DNA from: Pseudoalteromonas ostreae
GTDB taxonomy: Bacteria > Pseudomonadota > Gammaproteobacteria > Enterobacterales > Alteromonadaceae
DNA length: 64,000 nt
Assembly (NCBI RefSeq): GCF_018069805.1
Contig: NZ_JAGPYN010000025.1
Coordinates: forward strand, 1 to 64,000
Reading direction: 5' to 3'
Made by a program: the position numbers and the translations under genes. Under the pieces are notes generated by a model. That model was not told the origin of the DNA. It made no database searches and saw only the letters and a program-made list of their open reading frames with translations. Shown one piece after another: positions 1 to 9,466 of the stretch (within the stretch, counting starts at the first letter, position 1; every line of letters starts with the position of its first letter).

Positions 1-30
1 AGCTCCATCCTAAATAATCATGGACGAATT

Positions 31-822
31 TTGAAAGCTTGGCTTCTCCTCTTTTTGTGTATTTTTTCTATTGCTAGTCATGCTGTTATCAAAAGGCATG
101 ATGTTCCCGCTGAAAACTACTTATTAAATGATGCACCGAAATATCTCATTGACTTGCCTCACGAGGGGCACGGAGTATTAATTAATGAACAATGGGTTGT
201 CACTGTGGCACACACTATTTTTTATGACTATAGAGGTAAAGAGTTAAAAATTGGTTTAAACCACTATCAAATAGAAAACGTGTTTATTCACCCTGAGTTT
301 AAAAAACCGAGTAAAAGTCTATTAAGTGGTGATTTAGCACCTTTAATGAGCTTTTTAAAAGCCAGAAGCGACATCGCATTAATCAAGTTATCGAGCCCAG
401 TAAGCAGTGTTCAGCCTGTTAGTCTATATAAAAATACAAATGAGGCAGGCAAAGTAATCACTGTATTTGGTAAAGGCGCTACTGGTGATGGACTCAAAGG
501 CGAAGTGCTTGAAACTAAATCATCAAAACAATTAAATCAATTTCAGAATATTGTAGATGGCGCGCAAGCAAATTGGCTGACATTCAAGTTTGACAAACCA
601 CCCAACGTTTTGGCTTTAGAAGGAATGCATGGCTCAGGGGATAGTGGCGGACCTTCTATAATCTATCGAGAGAACAAACCTTTTTTAGTGGGGCTTTCTA
701 GCTGGCAATTTGCATATGGTGACATTTCCGATTTTAAAGCTGGATTGTATGACACTACCGCTTACCAAGTAAGGGTTTCAAGTTATGTAAATTGGATAAT
801 GGAAATAATGCATCATGAATAG
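31..822 (+). CDS. Secreted trypsin-like (S1 family) serine protease
   Basis: This 263-aa protein starts with a hydrophobic signal peptide (about residues 1-18, ending SHA) and is probably exported to the periplasm or beyond. The chymotrypsin-type triad is visible: His61 in TVAHT, Asp114 in RSDIALIKL and Ser205 in GSGDSGGPS. It should hydrolyse peptide bonds; the specificity is not readable. The start is a TTG; the nearby ATG at 20 is out of frame and closes after four codons. A weak GGA lies just upstream, so the exact start is uncertain. The length is normal for a single S1 domain with no extra modules. It is followed in the same direction by a lipoprotein hydrolase gene after 67 bases, so the two may be co-transcribed. 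Confidence 0.85.
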   Translation: MKAWLLLFLCIFSIASHAVIKRHDVPAENYLLNDAPKYLIDLPHEGHGVLINEQWVVTVAHTIFYDYRGKELKIGLNHYQIENVFIHPEFKKPSKSLLSGDLAPLMSFLKARSDIALIKLSSPVSSVQPVSLYKNTNEAGKVITVFGKGATGDGLKGEVLETKSSKQLNQFQNIVDGAQANWLTFKFDKPPNVLALEGMHGSGDSGGPSIIYRENKPFLVGLSSWQFAYGDISDFKAGLYDTTAYQVRVSSYVNWIMEIMHHE

Positions 823-889
823 CATTCCCCATTATTTGCCTATAACTCGATGTTATTTCGATATTTAAACTCAAATTTAAAATAGAATT

Positions 890-1864
890 ATGAAAAATTT
901 AACACACCTATTCATGCTAGTGCTTTGTATTTTCTTTTTGTCAGGATGCACTTCAATGGGGAGTTACGTCATGTCTAACCCTGACGTGTATCTTTCTGAG
1001 GCTGAGCTAATAAAAGTAAAGCCAAGTGAAATTGGTTTTGAAAAAAACACTTTTTGCGCCGCTAATTCTTCGCAATGCATTACATACTTGGCTGCTTCAG
1101 CTTATCAAACTTCTGATTTTCCAACTGGAAGTGCACCCTATTACAACCTTCATGCGACAGGTAATGGTGTTGAAAATACTATTTCACATAGAATGCCACC
1201 TGCTACATTTAATCGGTTTAAAGGCACCGTATTGCTACTACATGGTTACGGTGGTAGCAAAGAGGTAATGATGGCTACGGCTATCTATTTTAGAGCTCTT
1301 GGCATGGACGTTGTGATCCCAGACCTGTTTGGCCATGGGGAATCAACAGAAGCTTTTGCCTTCGCTGCAAAAGAACATACAATTTTAAACGAACTACTTG
1401 CACAGTTATCTTTAAAACAAACTGATAAACGCACTATTGCAGTGGGCCATTCTATGGGGGCGCTTACAGCTACAAATCTGTTATCTTCAAAATACATTAA
1501 CGCAGCTATTTTACTGGCACCCATGATGAGCTTTGAGCTGGCCGCCAAAGAATACTTACCTTACAAGTCTCCTCTACTGAACAAACTGTTTCAAAATCAG
1601 CTAGATGATATTGTTAATCAAACGATGACTAACGCAAAAGTAACGGTTCAAGAAACTGACTTACTTTATAAGCTCAAAGGGACTGAGAAGCCTGTGTTGC
1701 TAATAAACTCAAATATAGATACTCTTTCGCCTCCAGCTTATTTTTCGTCAATTCAAAACGAACTGGTAGAGAAAGTTGTATTTAAAAATCGCTCACATTC
1801 AAGTTTAATGGTGTTTGATAGTAATGATATAAGTGAAGTTGAAAGCTGGTTGCTGAAGTTATAA
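890..1864 (+). CDS. Lipoprotein alpha/beta hydrolase (lysophospholipase-like)
   Basis: The 324-aa product has a lipoprotein signal peptide with lipobox LSGC (Cys20), so it is probably lipid-anchored in the envelope. The body is an alpha/beta hydrolase: oxyanion-region LLLHGYGG near residue 115, nucleophile elbow GHSMG with Ser188, an acid in NSNIDTLSPP and a late His in NRSHSS. The layout resembles monoacylglycerol lipase/lysophospholipase-like (Hydrolase_4) proteins, but the substrate cannot be assigned. It lies downstream of the S1 protease on the same strand. Confidence 0.82.
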   Translation: MKNLTHLFMLVLCIFFLSGCTSMGSYVMSNPDVYLSEAELIKVKPSEIGFEKNTFCAANSSQCITYLAASAYQTSDFPTGSAPYYNLHATGNGVENTISHRMPPATFNRFKGTVLLLHGYGGSKEVMMATAIYFRALGMDVVIPDLFGHGESTEAFAFAAKEHTILNELLAQLSLKQTDKRTIAVGHSMGALTATNLLSSKYINAAILLAPMMSFELAAKEYLPYKSPLLNKLFQNQLDDIVNQTMTNAKVTVQETDLLYKLKGTEKPVLLINSNIDTLSPPAYFSSIQNELVEKVVFKNRSHSSLMVFDSNDISEVESWLLKL

Positions 1865-2002
1865 AAGCAATTTCGTTGGGTTTTCGTTGCTCTTAACCTC
1901 TTTGTGAATAAATCACTTAATTGGCTTTCCCGTAATTCAGCATACATCAAAGAAAAAACACTCGATAATGTCTTGTTTCTATTGCAGACTGACAGGGTAT
2001 TT

Positions 2003-2041
2003 TTTCGTTGGGTTTCGTTTCACTCAAACCAACCTACGCGT
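2003..2041. repeat. Putative dispersed intergenic repeat (second copy)
   Basis: The segment contains TTTCGTTGGGTTTCGTTTCA followed by CTCAAACCAACCTACGCG. It has an internal inverted pair GGTTT/AAACC. A diverged partner lies at 1871-1898. Similar GGTTGGGTTTCGTT-type elements are common between genes in gammaproteobacteria; the match here is recognised by eye only. Confidence 0.45.
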
Positions 2042-2145
2042 GTTCCATAAAAGCAAGCGCGAGGTAAGCTCGCACCAACAACACCACACTCCCCTAGTGC
2101 CTTTTCCCTTTAACCTTTGACCTTTAACTTTTATATTTTGCTCAC

Positions 2146-2172
2146 AAAAAAAGCGCCAATTGGCGCTTTTTT
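2146..2172 (-). terminator. Rho-independent terminator of ppiD
   Basis: The hairpin AAAAAGCGCCAATTGGCGC continues into a T run; the GCGCCAATTGGCGC palindrome is flanked by A and T runs, so it could act on both strands. It lies 19 bases past the ppiD stop. Confidence 0.85.
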
Positions 2173-2190
2173 AATGTGCTTGATTAAAGC

Positions 2191-4095
2191 TTATTCTGCA
2201 GCAGCTTGCGCTTTAGGTAAGTTTAATTCTGCATTTGCTTTTAAAGCGTCAATGAATACCATGTAGTTTTTGTTAACTTGGGCCATAGTAATATTTTGCT
2301 TAAGCTGAGCGTCAATTTCGCCTTCAACAGTCGCGTTAGTCACTGTTTTAAGTGCTACGATTGCTGCGTCACCGTTGTTAAGGTCAACTTTTTCAACTAC
2401 TGGCGTGTCAGTTGGGTGTGCCATTTTAAAGGCATGTTGAACGATTGCAGGCGAAACAGTGTAAGCTTGACGAGTCAATGCCGCCTCTTGACGAAGTTCT
2501 AAGCTTTGCTCAGTTACTAGGTCATTTAAGCTCTTGCCAGCTTCAATTTCAGCATACAGCGTTGTTGCTTTTTCTTTCGCAAGCTCAGATGCTTTTTCAC
2601 TAACTAAACGTGCCTTAATTTGCTCTGATACATCAGCAAGTGCTTTGGTTGCAGCTGGTACATGCTCTTTAACACGTACTACCACAACATGCTCATCACC
2701 TACTTCGATAACTTCAGAGTTCATTTTATCTTCAAGCACATCTGGTGAGAAGATTGCAGCTAATACCGCTGGTGTATTAAGCGGCGCAGGTAGAGAATTA
2801 CGGTCAACTAATGCTGTTGTTTGTACTTCAACACCGGCAACTTCTGCAGCATCAACTAAGGTATCTGAAATTTCAAATGCAATAGCGCCCATTTCTGTTT
2901 GCTTTTCATAGAATGCATTTACTTTTGCAGTGCGCTCAAGTTCAGTACGTAAATCAGCTTTAACAGCGTCATAAGCTTTAACCTGTTTACTTTGAATATC
3001 AGTTAACTGAATGATGTGGTAACCAAACTCAGATTGTACTACATCTGAATAATCGCCTTTATTTGCTAATGCGAATGCCGCATCTTCAAACGCAGGATCC
3101 ATCATGTCGCGTTCGATCCAGTCTAAATCACCTCCCATTTCAGCACTAACGGTATCATCAGATGATGATTCAGCTAATGCAGCAAAGTCAGCGCCTTGCT
3201 GTAGTTGTGCTAATAAGTCTTCTGCTTTTGCTTTGGCGGCATCATCGTCTTCGCTGTTATCAACTAAGATATGCGCTACACGGCGTTTTTCTGGTTCAAT
3301 GTATTGCGCACTATTTTGCTCGTAATACGCTTTAACGTCTTCTTCGCTTACATTGGTATCAAGTGTTAGGTTAGCTGCATTTAAATCAATGTAGCTTACT
3401 GATACTTGCTCTGGCGCTAAAAATTGTGATGTATTCAAGTCATAGTAATCAGCAATTTCTTGCTCGCTTACAGCGACATTTTCTTGTAACGATTCTTTAC
3501 TGATCACAACATAGTCAATACTGCGTGTTTGTTGTTGTAGTGCTACAGCACTGGCCAGTTCACTATTTAAGGCAAAATCAGTACCTGCAACCGCTGAAAT
3601 TAGCTGGCTGCGAGTCATCTCTTCACGTAAATATTCACGAAATGCATCTGGCTGGAAGTTCATTTGACGAATAACTTGTAAGTAACGATCGTTATTAAAC
3701 TGGCCACCAATTTGGAAGTATGGCAGTTCTAAAATCGCTTTTTTAACACTTTCGTCACTAACACGTAAACCGAGTTCTGCCGCTAGTTGTGTTTGCAATT
3801 CTTGTTGTACTAGACGGTCAACAACGCCTTGACGAATTTGTGCCATGTAATTTGGATCAGCGGCAATTTGTGCAAAGTATTCGCCAAATTGTTGCTCTAA
3901 ACGTGCACGTTCGTTTTGGAACGCACGGCTAAATTCGGTTTGGCTAATTTTAACTCCATTTACTTCAGCTACGGGCTGCTCTGTGGTTTGACCTAAATAA
4001 CCACCGATCCCTGCTAAGGCAAAAGATAAAATCACCGCGCCTAAAATAACTTTAGCTACCGGTCCTTGCGAACCTTCTCTGATTTTCTCAAGCAT
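2191..4095 (-). CDS. ppiD: Peptidyl-prolyl isomerase PpiD (periplasmic folding chaperone)
   Basis: The 634-aa inner-membrane-anchored periplasmic chaperone begins MLEKIREGSQG, followed by one transmembrane helix at about residues 15-33. A SurA_N-like region with the NGVKISQTEF element follows. One parvulin-type domain lies at about residues 268-365 (RRVAHILV, MGGDLDWI, FGYHIIQL). PpiD works near the Sec translocon on newly exported proteins; its parvulin domain is often inactive as an isomerase. The length matches E. coli PpiD (623 aa). It is the last gene of the hupB-ppiD pair, as in other gammaproteobacteria. Confidence 0.95.
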   Translation of the reverse strand: MLEKIREGSQGPVAKVILGAVILSFALAGIGGYLGQTTEQPVAEVNGVKISQTEFSRAFQNERARLEQQFGEYFAQIAADPNYMAQIRQGVVDRLVQQELQTQLAAELGLRVSDESVKKAILELPYFQIGGQFNNDRYLQVIRQMNFQPDAFREYLREEMTRSQLISAVAGTDFALNSELASAVALQQQTRSIDYVVISKESLQENVAVSEQEIADYYDLNTSQFLAPEQVSVSYIDLNAANLTLDTNVSEEDVKAYYEQNSAQYIEPEKRRVAHILVDNSEDDDAAKAKAEDLLAQLQQGADFAALAESSSDDTVSAEMGGDLDWIERDMMDPAFEDAAFALANKGDYSDVVQSEFGYHIIQLTDIQSKQVKAYDAVKADLRTELERTAKVNAFYEKQTEMGAIAFEISDTLVDAAEVAGVEVQTTALVDRNSLPAPLNTPAVLAAIFSPDVLEDKMNSEVIEVGDEHVVVVRVKEHVPAATKALADVSEQIKARLVSEKASELAKEKATTLYAEIEAGKSLNDLVTEQSLELRQEAALTRQAYTVSPAIVQHAFKMAHPTDTPVVEKVDLNNGDAAIVALKTVTNATVEGEIDAQLKQNITMAQVNKNYMVFIDALKANAELNLPKAQAAAE

Positions 4096-4143
4096 TTATT
4101 TATCTCTATTCTATTCGAGGCAGAAATCGCCTTGCTTATGTAA

Positions 4144-4173
4144 AAAAAGCGTATCTTACCAGATACGCTTTTT
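4144..4173 (-). terminator. Terminator between hupB and ppiD
   Basis: Stem AAAAAGCGTATCT, loop TACC, complementary arm AGATACGCTTTTT. On the minus strand it lies downstream of hupB and before ppiD, so it may terminate or attenuate hupB transcripts. The ppiD start is at 4095. Confidence 0.8.
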
Positions 4174-4266
4174 CACTTGAAGCAGTTGGCGAGAAAGAAC
4201 GTTAATTAAGCTGTAAAAGCGATTAACTTCTTACACTGCCAAAACTAACTCACTAAAGAGCAGTGA

Positions 4267-4542
4267 TTAGGCATTACATGCATCTTTAAGCGCTTTGCCT
4301 GCTTTAAAAGCCGGGATAGTCGCTGCAGCGATTTGAATTGCCTCGCCAGTTTGTGGGTTACGGCCTGAACGAGCTGCACGTTCACGTACTGAGAAAGTAC
4401 CGAAACCAACTAATGCTACAGAATCGCCATCTTTAAGAGCGCCAGAAACAGCCTCGATGAATGAATCAAGTGCACGACCCGCAGCCGCTTTAGAAATGTC
4501 AGCATCAGCTGCGATTTGATCGATTAATTGAGATTTATTCAC
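4267..4542 (-). CDS. hupB: DNA-binding protein HU-beta
   Basis: This is a 91-aa histone-like nucleoid protein of the HU/IHF family. Family landmarks are VNKSQLID at the start, [11 protein letters not shown], the VALVGFGTF strand and the DNA-clamping arm with GRNPQTG. I use the GTG at 4542: it gives the usual N-terminus and is preceded by AGAGGA seven bases upstream. An ATG 30 bases further out would add an untypical [10 protein letters not shown]. It lies between lon and ppiD, the common gammaproteobacterial order. Confidence 0.95.
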   Translation of the reverse strand: MNKSQLIDQIAADADISKAAAGRALDSFIEAVSGALKDGDSVALVGFGTFSVRERAARSGRNPQTGEAIQIAAATIPAFKAGKALKDACNA

Positions 4543-4658
4543 AATATCATCCTCTTTCATTGTTATTATCAAGAGCGATTGTTTTTTAAACTAACATCAC
4601 TATTTTGAAAATTTTAGAGCAAACTTTTTCATGCTCATACGATTGTAATTTTTCTTCA

Positions 4659-4682
4659 GCCTAGGCCACATAAGGCCTAGGC
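4659..4682 (-). terminator. Strong hairpin downstream of lon
   Basis: GCCTAGGCC, loop ACATAA, GGCCTAGGC form a perfect 9-bp stem between lon and hupB. The T tract after it on the minus strand is broken by other bases, so it is either a weak terminator or a transcript-stabilising hairpin. Confidence 0.5.
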
Positions 4683-4754
4683 CTGAAAACCAGTGCTTAA
4701 CTTATCATACCACCTAGATTTGAAAAGCCCTTTAAAGCACTTTTTTTCGCTTTT

Positions 4755-7115
4755 TTACTGGTTTTTTGATGTTTCGACTGAAAAACTCTCAACTGGGTGT
4801 ACCAAAGCCAGTTTTAAAACCTCATCAATCCACGTAACTGGGTGAATATCAAGTCCTGCTAATACATTGTCAGGGATCTCTTTTAAGTCACGTTCGTTAA
4901 TTTTTGGAATAATGACCGTTTTAATTCCACCACGATGGGCAGCTAATAGCTTCTCTTTTAAGCCACCAATTGGTAAAACTTCACCACGTAAAGTGATTTC
5001 ACCCGTCATAGCAACATCTGCACGTACAGGGTTACCTGTAAGACTTGATACTAAACCTGTGACCATCGCGGCACCGGCACTTGGTCCATCTTTTGGAGTT
5101 GCCCCTTCCGGTACGTGAACATGAATATCTCGTTTTTCGTAAAAATCACTGTTAATACGAAATGCATCAGCGCGATTACGTACAACTGTCATCGCTGCTT
5201 GAATCGACTCTTGCATTACATCGCCTAGCGACCCAGTGTAGCTTAGTTTACCTTTGCCTGGCACTGCGGCACATTCAATGGTCAACAAATCACCGCCCAC
5301 TTCAGTCCACGCTAAACCTGTTACTTGGCCAATGCGATCGCCGTCTTCAGCTTTACCGTAATCATAGCGCTGCACACCTAAGAAATCTTCAAGATTGTCA
5401 GCGTCAATAGTGACTGTTTTGGTGCCTTTTTCAAGCAATATGTTCTTCACCGCTTTACGGCATAACTTAGATATTTCGCGTTCTAAATTACGTACACCCG
5501 CTTCACGCGTGTAATAACGAATAATGCCGATGATTGCACTGTCTTCGATGATTAATTCGCCATCTTTTAAGCCATTGCGTTTAACTTGTTTAACAATTAA
5601 ATGTTCTTTGGCAATATTTAGCTTTTCATCTTCGGTATAACCCGATAACCGGATCACTTCCATCCGATCCAATAACGGACCGGGAATGTTAAAGCTGTTT
5701 GATGTAGCAACAAACATTACGTCAGATAAGTCATAATCGACTTCTAAGTAATGATCCGCAAAATGGCTATTTTGTTCAGGATCAAGTACTTCAAGTAATG
5801 CTGAAGCGGGATCGCCACGCATATCTGATGACATTTTGTCGATTTCATCTAATAAGAATAATGGATTTTTAACGCCCACTTTACTCATGTTTTGAATCAA
5901 CTTACCTGGCATTGAACCTATGTAAGTACGACGGTGACCACGAATTTCTGCTTCATCACGCACACCACCTAGTGCCATACGAATATACTTCCGCCCAGTA
6001 GAGCGAGCAATTGATTGACCTAATGACGTTTTACCAACACCAGGAGGACCCACTAGGCACAAAATTGGCCCTTTGAGTTTATTGGTACGCTGTTGCACGG
6101 CGAGGTATTCAATAATGCGTTCTTTAACTTTATCAAGACCGTGATGGTCGCTATCTAAAATCTTTTGTGCGCCCGCTAAGTCTTTTTTCACTTTCGAACG
6201 TTTTTTCCATGGCACATTAATTAATGTGTCTATGTATGAACGCACAACCGTAGCTTCTGCCGACATCGGCGACATCATTTTAAGCTTAGCAAGTTCAGAG
6301 TTGGCTTTTTCTTGTGCATCATTGCTCATACCCGATTCTTCAATGCGCTTTTTCAGTGCTTCGAATTCATCTGGTACGTCGTCAAGCTCGCCTAATTCTT
6401 TTTGAATAGCTTTCATTTGCTCATTGAGGTAATACTCACGCTGCGACTTTTCCATCTGCTTTTTAACGCGGGTACGAATTTTTTTCTCAACCTGCAGCAA
6501 ATCGATTTCACCTTCCATCAACGCCATTAAATATTCAAGACGTTCTGTAACATTGGTGATTTCGAGTACTTTTTGCTTTTCAGGCACTTTCAGCGGCATG
6601 TGCGCTGCCATAGTATCGGCAAGACGCGGCGCTTCATCAATGCCACTAACCGAGGTTAACACCTCTGGTGGTATTTTCTTATTAAGCTTTACATAGCCTT
6701 CAAATTGACTGACGGCACTGCGAATAAATACATCTTGCTCTTGCTCATCAATTTCTTCTGAACCAATAAACTGCGCATTAGCAACAAAGAAGTCTTCATT
6801 ATCAATAAAGCTTTCTAGTTTTGCTCGCTGTGTGCCTTCAACCAGTACTTTAACTGTGCCATCAGGTAATTTAAGCAATTGTAAAACGGTAGCAATGGTT
6901 CCCACACGATAAATATCATCTTGCTCTGGTTCATCCACGGTCGCGTCTTTTTGCGCAACAAGGAAAATTTGTTTGTCTTTATCCATTGCCGCTTCAAGGC
7001 ATTTTATTGATTTTTCACGGCCTACAAAAAGCGGGATCACCATGTGCGGATATACCACGACATCGCGCAGTGCTAGCACCGGGATTTCGACTCGATCTGT
7101 TCTCTCAAGCGTCAT
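4755..7115 (-). CDS. lon: ATP-dependent protease Lon
   Basis: The 786-aa product is a cytosolic AAA+ serine protease that degrades misfolded and regulatory proteins. In order: LON substrate-binding domain (residues 10-200, RVEIPVLALRDVVVYPHMV), coiled-coil middle, AAA+ module with Walker A GPPGVGKT, and the C-terminal protease domain with the catalytic Ser in KDGPSAGAAM and Lys in GGLKEKLLAA. The length is near the E. coli protein (784). An SD-like AAGAGA precedes the ATG. A sigma-32-type promoter lies upstream. Confidence 0.98.
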   Translation of the reverse strand: MTLERTDRVEIPVLALRDVVVYPHMVIPLFVGREKSIKCLEAAMDKDKQIFLVAQKDATVDEPEQDDIYRVGTIATVLQLLKLPDGTVKVLVEGTQRAKLESFIDNEDFFVANAQFIGSEEIDEQEQDVFIRSAVSQFEGYVKLNKKIPPEVLTSVSGIDEAPRLADTMAAHMPLKVPEKQKVLEITNVTERLEYLMALMEGEIDLLQVEKKIRTRVKKQMEKSQREYYLNEQMKAIQKELGELDDVPDEFEALKKRIEESGMSNDAQEKANSELAKLKMMSPMSAEATVVRSYIDTLINVPWKKRSKVKKDLAGAQKILDSDHHGLDKVKERIIEYLAVQQRTNKLKGPILCLVGPPGVGKTSLGQSIARSTGRKYIRMALGGVRDEAEIRGHRRTYIGSMPGKLIQNMSKVGVKNPLFLLDEIDKMSSDMRGDPASALLEVLDPEQNSHFADHYLEVDYDLSDVMFVATSNSFNIPGPLLDRMEVIRLSGYTEDEKLNIAKEHLIVKQVKRNGLKDGELIIEDSAIIGIIRYYTREAGVRNLEREISKLCRKAVKNILLEKGTKTVTIDADNLEDFLGVQRYDYGKAEDGDRIGQVTGLAWTEVGGDLLTIECAAVPGKGKLSYTGSLGDVMQESIQAAMTVVRNRADAFRINSDFYEKRDIHVHVPEGATPKDGPSAGAAMVTGLVSSLTGNPVRADVAMTGEITLRGEVLPIGGLKEKLLAAHRGGIKTVIIPKINERDLKEIPDNVLAGLDIHPVTWIDEVLKLALVHPVESFSVETSKNQ

Positions 7116-7159
7116 TATTTTTCTCTTCGCTCTTCATTTATTTTAAAGATTACTCAAGT

Positions 7160-7188
7160 ATATGGGGATAACCTAAGTAAAGTTCAAC
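7160..7188 (-). promoter_or_regulatory. Heat-shock (sigma-32-type) promoter of lon
   Basis: On the minus strand, GTTGAA (7188-7183) is separated by 15 bases from CCCCATAT (7167-7160), close to the sigma-32 consensus CTTGAA-N13-17-CCCCATNT. It lies 45 bases upstream of the lon ATG, after the clpX terminator. Heat-shock control of lon is known in E. coli. Confidence 0.75.
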
Positions 7189-7218
7189 AATTTAACGCAA
7201 CTGGATTAAATAAATTAT

Positions 7219-7245
7219 AAAAAAAGGAGCACTAGGCTCCTTTTT
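7219..7245 (-). terminator. Terminator of clpX
   Basis: AAGGAGC, loop ACTAG, GCTCCTT with A and T runs on both sides. It separates clpX from the lon promoter. Confidence 0.85.
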
Positions 7246-7265
7246 ATTATCAAAATGAGTAAATT

Positions 7266-8549
7266 TTACTCAGATGCCGCTTTATCTTGGCTGGCACTTT
7301 GATAAATCAAAATAGGATCTGATTCACCTTTGATCACGGTATCGTCAATCACGACTTTGCTGACGTTTTCCATTGAAGGAAGTTCGTACATAGTATCAAG
7401 TAATACCGCCTCAACAATTGAACGAAGTCCACGGGCACCTGTTTTACGCTCCATCGCTTTATGAGCGATAGCACGCAGTGCGTCATCACGGAACTCAAGT
7501 TCAACGTCTTCCATACCAAACAATGCACCGTACTGTTTTGTTAAGGCGTTTTTAGGCTCATTTAAAATTTGCACTAAAGCCGACTCATCAAGTTCAGTTA
7601 AGGTTGCCACAACAGGTAAACGACCGATGAATTCTGGGATCAAACCATATTTCACTAAATCTTCTGGCTCAACATCTTTAAATGTTTCACTCAAAGATCG
7701 GCTCGCCGCAGATTCTTTTACGTTTACCCCAAAACCGATACCGGTATTTTTATGGCTACGCTGCTCAATCACTTTATCAAGACCAGAGAATGCGCCACCA
7801 CAGATGAATAAGATTTTAGAGGTGTCTACCTGTAAAAACTCTTGCTGTGGGTGTTTACGTCCGCCTTGTGGTGGCACAGATGCCACTGTACCTTCAATTA
7901 GTTTAAGCAGTGCTTGTTGCACGCCCTCACCAGATACATCACGAGTGATCGACGGGTTATCTGATTTACGTGAAATTTTGTCAATCTCATCAATGTAAAC
8001 AATACCACGTTGCGCTTTTTCTACATCGTAATCACATTTTTGTAGCAATTTTTGGATGATGTTTTCAACATCTTCGCCCACATAACCGGCTTCAGTTAGT
8101 GTGGTTGCATCAGCCATTGTAAACGGCACATCTAATAAACGCGCTAACGTTTCAGCTAATAATGTTTTACCACTGCCGGTTGGGCCAATAAGTAAGATAT
8201 TACTTTTGCCTAACTCAATATCCGTTTTACCGGTTTGATTACGCAAACGTTTGTAGTGATTGTAAACCGCTACTGACAGTACTTTTTTGGCGTGATCTTG
8301 ACCAATAACATAATCATCTAAATGATTACGAATTTCTTTTGGTGCAGGCAGTTTATCAGAGGTATTGTGCTTTGGCGCAATGTCTTTGATCTCTTCCCTG
8401 ATAATGTCGTTGCATAGCTCAACACATTCATCACAAATGTATACTGAAGGGCCAGCAATTAACTTACGAACTTCATGCTGGCTTTTGCCACAAAAAGAGC
8501 AGTATAACAATTTATTACTTTTGTCGCCGTCTGTAGGAGTGTCAGACAT
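7266..8549 (-). CDS. clpX: ATP-dependent Clp protease ATPase subunit ClpX
   Basis: The 427-aa AAA+ unfoldase recognises substrates, including ssrA-tagged ones, and threads them into ClpP. The N-terminal C4 zinc-binding domain is visible (CSFCGKSQ and ICDECVELC, residues 17-46). Walker A is GPTGSGKT, Walker B is IVYIDEIDK, and the ClpP-contact loop IGFGV and the sensor/arginine region [10 protein letters not shown] follow. It lies 134 bases downstream of clpP and can be co-transcribed with it. Confidence 0.98.
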   Translation of the reverse strand: MSDTPTDGDKSNKLLYCSFCGKSQHEVRKLIAGPSVYICDECVELCNDIIREEIKDIAPKHNTSDKLPAPKEIRNHLDDYVIGQDHAKKVLSVAVYNHYKRLRNQTGKTDIELGKSNILLIGPTGSGKTLLAETLARLLDVPFTMADATTLTEAGYVGEDVENIIQKLLQKCDYDVEKAQRGIVYIDEIDKISRKSDNPSITRDVSGEGVQQALLKLIEGTVASVPPQGGRKHPQQEFLQVDTSKILFICGGAFSGLDKVIEQRSHKNTGIGFGVNVKESAASRSLSETFKDVEPEDLVKYGLIPEFIGRLPVVATLTELDESALVQILNEPKNALTKQYGALFGMEDVELEFRDDALRAIAHKAMERKTGARGLRSIVEAVLLDTMYELPSMENVSKVVIDDTVIKGESDPILIYQSASQDKAASE

Positions 8550-8683
8550 TCAGCTACCTCATCTTATTCGTTGGCTGCCAAACTACTTAGCAGCTATTTC
8601 AATACGCTTAACTATACCAAAAAATATTGGTTTTCACAGTGTAAACAGCTCAAGCTAGCACCGTTAGTTACCAGCTTATATTT

Positions 8684-9301
8684 TTACTTGCTGTCGCGAC
8701 TAGTAAACACCGCATCAACTAAGCCATAATCAACAGCTTGGCTGGCGCTCATGAAGTTGTCACGATCTGTATCTTTTGAAATCACATCTAATGGTTGCCC
8801 GGTATGCTCTGCCATTAAACGGTTTAATTTATCTTTAATAGACAAAATTTCTTTGGCGTGTATTTCAAAATCAGATGCTTGACCTTGGAAACCGCCTAAT
8901 GGTTGGTGGATCATCACCCGCGAATTAGGTAAACAATAACGTTTGCCTTTTGCACCAGCAGTCAATAAAAATGCCCCCATGCTCGCCGCTTGGCCAACAC
9001 AAATAGTGCTTACATCTGGTTTAATGAAATTCATGGTGTCATAAATCGCCATACCCGCAGTCACTGAACCGCCTGGCGAATTAATATATAAAAAGATGTC
9101 TTTTTCTGGATTTTCTGATTCTAAAAATAGCATTTGCGCTAAGATCAGATTAGCCATGTTGTCTTCAACTTGACCTGTTAAAAAAATGATTCTCTCTTTT
9201 AATAGTCTCGAGTAAATATCATACGAGCGCTCGCCTTTCGCTGTTTGCTCAACAACCATAGGTACTAATGCATTGAGTGGATCTGTAATACCAGTGTTCA
9301 T
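8684..9301 (-). CDS. clpP: ATP-dependent Clp protease proteolytic subunit ClpP
   Basis: The 205-aa serine peptidase forms the tetradecameric chamber used by ClpX/ClpA. The triad is Ser107 in GQAASMGA, His132 in MIHQPLGG and, by alignment with E. coli, Asp181 in TDRDNF. The short N-terminal propeptide before VPMVVEQT matches the family. A TATAAT-like sequence at 9338-9343 lies 37 bases upstream on this strand and may be its -10 element. Confidence 0.98.
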   Translation of the reverse strand: MNTGITDPLNALVPMVVEQTAKGERSYDIYSRLLKERIIFLTGQVEDNMANLILAQMLFLESENPEKDIFLYINSPGGSVTAGMAIYDTMNFIKPDVSTICVGQAASMGAFLLTAGAKGKRYCLPNSRVMIHQPLGGFQGQASDFEIHAKEILSIKDKLNRLMAEHTGQPLDVISKDTDRDNFMSASQAVDYGLVDAVFTSRDSK

Positions 9302-9388
9302 ATTTATCTAATTCCTTATGCGCTTATACTTATCCTTATTATAAGAAAAGCATAGTTATTTTTTGGCGAAATTGAAGGCCACAAACTA

Positions 9389-9434
9389 AAATGGCTCGGG
9401 CACACTGCATAATACAGAGCAACACGAGCCATTT
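9389..9434 (-). terminator. Probable terminator of tig
   Basis: AAATGGCTCG pairs with CGAGCCATTT across a 26-base loop. On the minus strand the second arm ends in a TTTT run. It lies between tig and clpP. Confidence 0.55.
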
Positions 9435-9466
9435 AATCGTTAGCGAGGGCTTAAGTCAATGACTTA

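Larger units (their letters stand above)
1865..2190. other. Intergenic region with two related repeat copies
   Basis: No gene is seen in these 326 bases. The region holds two related copies of a TTTCGTTGGGTTT-containing element (1871-1898 and 2003-2041) and, at its right end, the terminator of ppiD. The rest is low-complexity and non-coding. Confidence 0.6.
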
